Source: Thermoplasmatota archaeon (GTDB lineage Archaea > Thermoplasmatota > Thermoplasmata > Thermoplasmatales > Thermoplasmataceae). From it: DNA of 64,000 bases. This document shows positions 59,846-64,000 of this stretch, in pieces (within the stretch, counting starts at the first letter, position 1; every line of letters starts with the position of its first letter). The DNA is taken from contig JAMCUL010000013.1 in the NCBI GenBank assembly GCA_023381355.1, positions 1-64,000 on the forward strand. The letters are read 5' to 3'. The notes beneath the pieces were generated by a model that saw only the letters and a list, made by a program, of their open reading frames with translations, was not told the DNA's origin and searched no databases. Both the position numbers and the translations under genes were made by a program.

Positions 59846-61071
59846 GAGTTTGCATACCTGATCTGTTCCTCCGTGGGCGTGTCTATTTCTATCCCCTGGC
59901 TTTTGAGTCTTATGACTGCGACTTCCCTGTCCACAGTTTCCGGAACTGCATACACTGCAGGTTTCAGATCCTTGTGGTTTCTGGCGAGATATTCAGCGGT
60001 AAGTGCCTGTATGGCAAAACTCATGTCCATGATCTCCACTGGATGCCCCTGTCCCGATGCAAGGTTAACGAGCCTTCCATCTGATATCAGATATATCCTT
60101 TTCCCATTGCGAAGCCTGTATGCTTTCACCGACTCCCTCACCTGGGTGCTCTCAACAGACTCCTTCTCAAGTTTTTCAGTGTCGATCTCATTGTTGAAAT
60201 GACCTGCATTTGAGAGGATAATCCCGTCCTTTGCACCAATCATGGAGTCCATGTCAACCACGGACTTCATCCCTGTAGCAGTTACGACCATGTCAGATTC
60301 TGCAAGAGCTTTTTTTACAGGCATGACATCAAATCCTTCCATGGTGGCCTCGTTTGCCTTTACAGGATCTATCTCTGTTACAGTGACCCTTGCCCCCATC
60401 CCCTTCATGCGCAGCGCAATACCCTTCCCGCAGTATCCATATCCCACAACAGTGACCCTCTTTCCGGCAATAAGTATGTTTGTGGCATTCATAATTCCAT
60501 CAAGTGCACTCTGTCCTGTCCCGTACCTGTTGTCGAAAAGATGCTTCATGTCAGCATCATTCACGTCAAACATTGGAAACCTGAGAGCTCCAGCCCTTTC
60601 CATTACCTTGAGCCTGTTGACCCCTGTGGTGGTTTCCTCATTGCCGCCAATTATATTCTCAATAAGATCCATCCTGTCAGTATGCAGGATCTTTACAAGA
60701 TCTCCTCCATCATCCACGATTATGTTTGGCTTTGAATCAAGCACCTTATGGAGGTATTCATAGTATTCGTCCTCAGATTCTCCCTTCTTTGCATGCACGT
60801 CCACCTTGTAGTCCTCCCTGAGGGAAGTGACAACCGAATCATCCGTGCTGAGCGGGTTGCATGACGCCATATGAATTTCAGCGCCACCTTCTCTCAGGAG
60901 CAATGCAAAAATACCTGTTTTTGCCTCAACATGCAGGGCCATGCCAACTCTCAGGCCACTGAAAGGCTTCTCCTTCAGGAATCTTTCCCTTATGCTTGCA
61001 GATACTGGCATGTGACTTCTTGCCCATTCAAGCCTCAAATATCCCTTATTCCTATCTTCATTCATATCCAT
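59827..61071 (-). CDS. ahcY: Adenosylhomocysteinase
   Basis: 414 aa; VVGYGYCGKGIALRMKGMGARVTVTEIDPVKANEA, SNAGHFNNEID. Confidence 0.96.
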   Translation of the reverse strand: MDMNEDRNKGYLRLEWARSHMPVSASIRERFLKEKPFSGLRVGMALHVEAKTGIFALLLREGGAEIHMASCNPLSTDDSVVTSLREDYKVDVHAKKGESEDEYYEYLHKVLDSKPNIIVDDGGDLVKILHTDRMDLIENIIGGNEETTTGVNRLKVMERAGALRFPMFDVNDADMKHLFDNRYGTGQSALDGIMNATNILIAGKRVTVVGYGYCGKGIALRMKGMGARVTVTEIDPVKANEATMEGFDVMPVKKALAESDMVVTATGMKSVVDMDSMIGAKDGIILSNAGHFNNEIDTEKLEKESVESTQVRESVKAYRLRNGKRIYLISDGRLVNLASGQGHPVEIMDMSFAIQALTAEYLARNHKDLKPAVYAVPETVDREVAVIRLKSQGIEIDTPTEEQIRYANSWTEGT

Positions 61072-61670
61072 TCACCCGGACTTATTTTCATCAATACTCC
61101 CCCTCTTATAACTGTAATGCCAACCACCGCATTTCTTCTCTCCGAAGAAACAGAAGGCATCCTGACACCACCATCTGGAAGAACGGTGTTTGAGATGAAC
61201 ACGTACATCTCATCCACCATTCCCACCCTGAGAAAGTTTTCTGCCGTAATTTTTCCGCCTTCCACAAGAATCTTCCTGATACCGATACCGTAGAGCCTCG
61301 CCATTGCAGTCCTGAGATCAAATGGCCTGCCGCATCTGATGTAACTGTTGATTCCATCTGTATCTTCCCTTGTCTCGTTCAGGATTGCCGTCCTCCTCGT
61401 GCCATCTGTAATTCTGTAATTCTTCCCTTCCAGAGATAATTTGGGATCAATTACAATCCTGATAGCTGGAGAATCATCATTCAATTTCAACTCGGGATCA
61501 TCATGGATTACCGTGTTCTTCCCTATCAGTATGCCATCAACAGATCTCCTCATTCCCATAACCCTGTTCCAGTCCTCATCTGAGGATAAAAGAACCCGCC
61601 TTCCGTCAGGTCCTGATATGTATCCGTTCAGGCTCTGTGCCAGGTTCAAAATCACGTACGGTCTTTCCAC
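61062..61670 (-). CDS. 2,5-diamino-6-ribosylamino-pyrimidinone 5'-phosphate reductase (RibD C-terminal type)
   Basis: 202 aa; MRRSVDGILIGKNTVIHDDPEL; KILVEGGKITAENFL. Confidence 0.88.
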   Translation of the reverse strand: MERPYVILNLAQSLNGYISGPDGRRVLLSSDEDWNRVMGMRRSVDGILIGKNTVIHDDPELKLNDDSPAIRIVIDPKLSLEGKNYRITDGTRRTAILNETREDTDGINSYIRCGRPFDLRTAMARLYGIGIRKILVEGGKITAENFLRVGMVDEMYVFISNTVLPDGGVRMPSVSSERRNAVVGITVIRGGVLMKISPGEWI

Positions 61671-61781
61671 ATTACCATATTACCTAATATCAACTTATAT
61701 TTTTCATTCCTTTCCAGCCATATATTTACGCAGAGCACAAAAGATTCATAAGTCTTAATTAGAGATCAAAGATATTGAAAC

Positions 61782-63851
61782 ATGGAAGAATCCCTACTCA
61801 GGAGACTCACCGGGGACACTGGAACAGGTAAAGATTTCCGTTTATACCCTCACCAGGTGGAGGCAATAGAAAAAGTAGACCTCGGAAGGAGTGTTCTGGT
61901 TTCAGTTCCCACTGCTTCAGGCAAATCCCTGATAGCCTATTACGGGATTCTTCGTACATTGAGGATGGGCGGAAAGGCAATATATATCGCACCTCTCAAA
62001 GCCTTGGTCAAGGAAAAATTTTCGGAGATAAAGGAAATACTGGGAAATGAGTATTCTGCAGGAATCAGCATGGGAGATTATGATTCTGGCGCTGACCTCA
62101 TAAACAGATTCGATGTTCTTGTATGCACCTCCGAGAAGGCAGACTCCATGATGCATCACGATCCAGACTATTTCAGCAGGCTTTCCCTTATGGTAATTGA
62201 TGAGATACATAACATCGGTGACCCGTCACGGGGACCAACCCTTGAAATAATAGTATCTGTGGCAAGGATGATTAACCCTGATCTCCAGATGATATTCCTT
62301 TCAGCGACACTGAAAAATAATGAAGAAATAGGAAGGTGGCTTAATTCAGATGTGGTGGTGAGCGATTTCAGGCCGGTTCCACTGAAAAAGTTCATCATAA
62401 ATAAGAGGAAGATCCTTGACACTGACCTGCTTGAAATATCAAGGCTGAAAAACGATATAACTGATGTCATTGAGAACACAATTGACAGCGGTGGGCAGGT
62501 CCTGATTTTCCTGAATACACGGAAGAGGGCAGAGACATTTGCCAGGGATATAGGAAACCAGTTCAGGTCAAGATATCTGAGGAATGATATTCCACTTCCT
62601 CCTGATGATTCATCCAGATTCGTTTCCCCCCTGAAGGACATAATTCCCTATGGTGTCGCATTTCATCATGCAGGACTTCCATATGCCTACAGGGAACTGA
62701 TAGAGGAGAATTTCAGGAACGGCAATATCCGGGTCCTTACTGCGACGCCAACACTTGCAGCAGGCATAAACCTGCCAGCAAGAACCGTGATAATCAGGGA
62801 CCTGACAAGATTTTCCAATGGTTACACATCATATATATCCAACATGGAGATAGAGCAGATGCTTGGAAGAGCAGGGAGGCCGAAGTACGACAGGTATGGC
62901 GAGGCATATATATACTGCCCAACAGATAACTCCGTGGATAAGGTAAGGGACTTCCTGGAGAACGGTTCAGAGGAGATTCAATCGGGTCTCTGCACAGAAA
63001 AGACCATGGGGTTCAACACGCTTGCACTTATCAGTACAGGGCTGTGCCGGAGTGAAGAAGATATAATGAACTTTTACCGGTCGACGATGTACAGTATGCA
63101 GAACGGATTTGAAAATCTTGGAACCATGGCGGAACACAGCCTGAAGATCCTCCTGGAGAATGATTTTATAAAGGAGATCAACGGCTATCTTGAACCAACA
63201 GAGCTGGGAAGGCTTACCTCATCACTTTACATAGATCCCCGAACTGCAATAGAAATCCTTGAGATGCTTGAGATGGATGGGTTGAACGAGGCGAAGGTCC
63301 TTTATCACATCTGCAGGACACCGGACGTGATTGGCATTTTTCCAAACCGGCAGGATGATGACATGCTCACCGGGTTTTTTGCTGAAATCAACGAAGATCC
63401 GGAAAGTGAGGAAGATCTCTCCGCTGCAAAAACAGCTATGATGCTTAACGAATGGATAAATGAGAAGCCCATTTACGAAATCGAGGAAGAGTTCAACGTG
63501 GGTTCCGGTGATATTGAGGCCAAGAAATCAACTGCTGAATGGATTTCCTTTTCAGCTTCAAGAATGGCAAGGCATTACCGGAGGGAATATGCGCCGTTCC
63601 TTGACATGCTCAGCCTGAGGATATCTGAGGGAATAAGGGATGAAATAATTCCTCTCGTTTCCATCCCCGGCGTTGGAAGGGTCAGGGCAAGAGTACTTTA
63701 CAGCAACGGATTTAAATCCATCAAAGAACTCTCTGAGGCAGACCCGGCTGGCATATCGCAGATCAGGGGATTTTCTTCTGTAATGGCGGGGAGGATCATC
63801 TCGTATGCCAGAAATCAGGTGAAGGCGAATGGCATTGATAATGCATCTTAA
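61782..63851 (+). CDS. hel308: Hel308-type DNA helicase
   Basis: 689 aa; VPTASGKSLIAYYGIL, DEIHNIGD, GVAFHHAGLPYAYRELIE, EQMLGRAGRPKYD, C-terminal HhH region. Confidence 0.95.
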   Translation: MEESLLRRLTGDTGTGKDFRLYPHQVEAIEKVDLGRSVLVSVPTASGKSLIAYYGILRTLRMGGKAIYIAPLKALVKEKFSEIKEILGNEYSAGISMGDYDSGADLINRFDVLVCTSEKADSMMHHDPDYFSRLSLMVIDEIHNIGDPSRGPTLEIIVSVARMINPDLQMIFLSATLKNNEEIGRWLNSDVVVSDFRPVPLKKFIINKRKILDTDLLEISRLKNDITDVIENTIDSGGQVLIFLNTRKRAETFARDIGNQFRSRYLRNDIPLPPDDSSRFVSPLKDIIPYGVAFHHAGLPYAYRELIEENFRNGNIRVLTATPTLAAGINLPARTVIIRDLTRFSNGYTSYISNMEIEQMLGRAGRPKYDRYGEAYIYCPTDNSVDKVRDFLENGSEEIQSGLCTEKTMGFNTLALISTGLCRSEEDIMNFYRSTMYSMQNGFENLGTMAEHSLKILLENDFIKEINGYLEPTELGRLTSSLYIDPRTAIEILEMLEMDGLNEAKVLYHICRTPDVIGIFPNRQDDDMLTGFFAEINEDPESEEDLSAAKTAMMLNEWINEKPIYEIEEEFNVGSGDIEAKKSTAEWISFSASRMARHYRREYAPFLDMLSLRISEGIRDEIIPLVSIPGVGRVRARVLYSNGFKSIKELSEADPAGISQIRGFSSVMAGRIISYARNQVKANGIDNAS

Positions 63852-64000
63852 GGTACCTAAATATGAGGGCGAAAAAGCCATATTAACTCTTAAAAGGCAG
63901 GGCATGATCGATCACGACTACAGCATAAGCTCTGACGAGAAGTTCCTTTATATCCCCCTCTCAGGAATTCCAGAAGGCGGAGAAATAGTAGAGATTGAGA
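63841..64000 (+). CDS. N-terminus of a Trm5-like tRNA methyltransferase, truncated by the window end
   Basis: Manual translation MHLKVPKYEGEKAILTLKRQGMIDHDYSISSDEKFLYIPLSGIPEGGEIVEIE; KVPKxEGEKxxxxLxxxGxxD / FLYIPL pattern of archaeal Trm5. Confidence 0.65.
   Translation, partial: MHLKVPKYEGEKAILTLKRQGMIDHDYSISSDEKFLYIPLSGIPEGGEIVEIE

Noticed and set aside
59211-60763. Long antisense ORFs (e.g. 59211-59531, 60242-60763) opposite apgM and ahcY
   Set aside because: Low-complexity Ser/Thr/Pro/Ile translations typical of shadow frames opposite well-supported genes.
1-64000. CRISPR array, cas genes, toxin-antitoxin or restriction-modification systems
   Set aside because: No regularly spaced direct repeats and no recognisable Cas, RM or TA proteins seen; the NYN-domain protein (32466-32996) alone is not sufficient to call a TA module.

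Overview
The 64-kb window looks like chromosomal sequence from a Thermoplasmatales-type euryarchaeon. This is inferred from thermopsin, a tricorn-interacting-factor-like M1 peptidase, thermosome, PolD small subunit, RFC large subunit, Hel308, Taw1/TYW1, eL15 and archaeal wybutosine/riboflavin enzymes. Gene content is mostly housekeeping plus transporters. There are four tRNAs (Trp with intron, Leu-UAG, Ser-UGA, Gln-CUG) and one intact IS630-type insertion sequence with identifiable terminal inverted repeats and a TA target duplication. I saw no CRISPR array, prophage or obvious defence island. Most notable observations: (1) the tRNA-Trp intron reads as a box C/D guide RNA whose two guides obey the N+5 rule for C34 and position 39; (2) a 35-codon eL41 ribosomal protein gene with a TTG start, missing from the ORF track; (3) a respiratory cluster (FAD oxidoreductase, CuA-like cupredoxin lacking the expected His, Rieske, cytochrome b, and an uncharacterised polytopic CxC membrane protein); (4) an isochorismatase-fold protein apparently lacking the catalytic Cys, overlapping a 2-phosphoglycerate-kinase-like P-loop gene; (5) a membrane-anchored, possibly PLD-like plus SAM-methyltransferase fusion in an AT-rich pocket; (6) an MFS gene whose start codon is out of frame by one base. 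Family assignments come from reading motifs by eye; no database search was possible.
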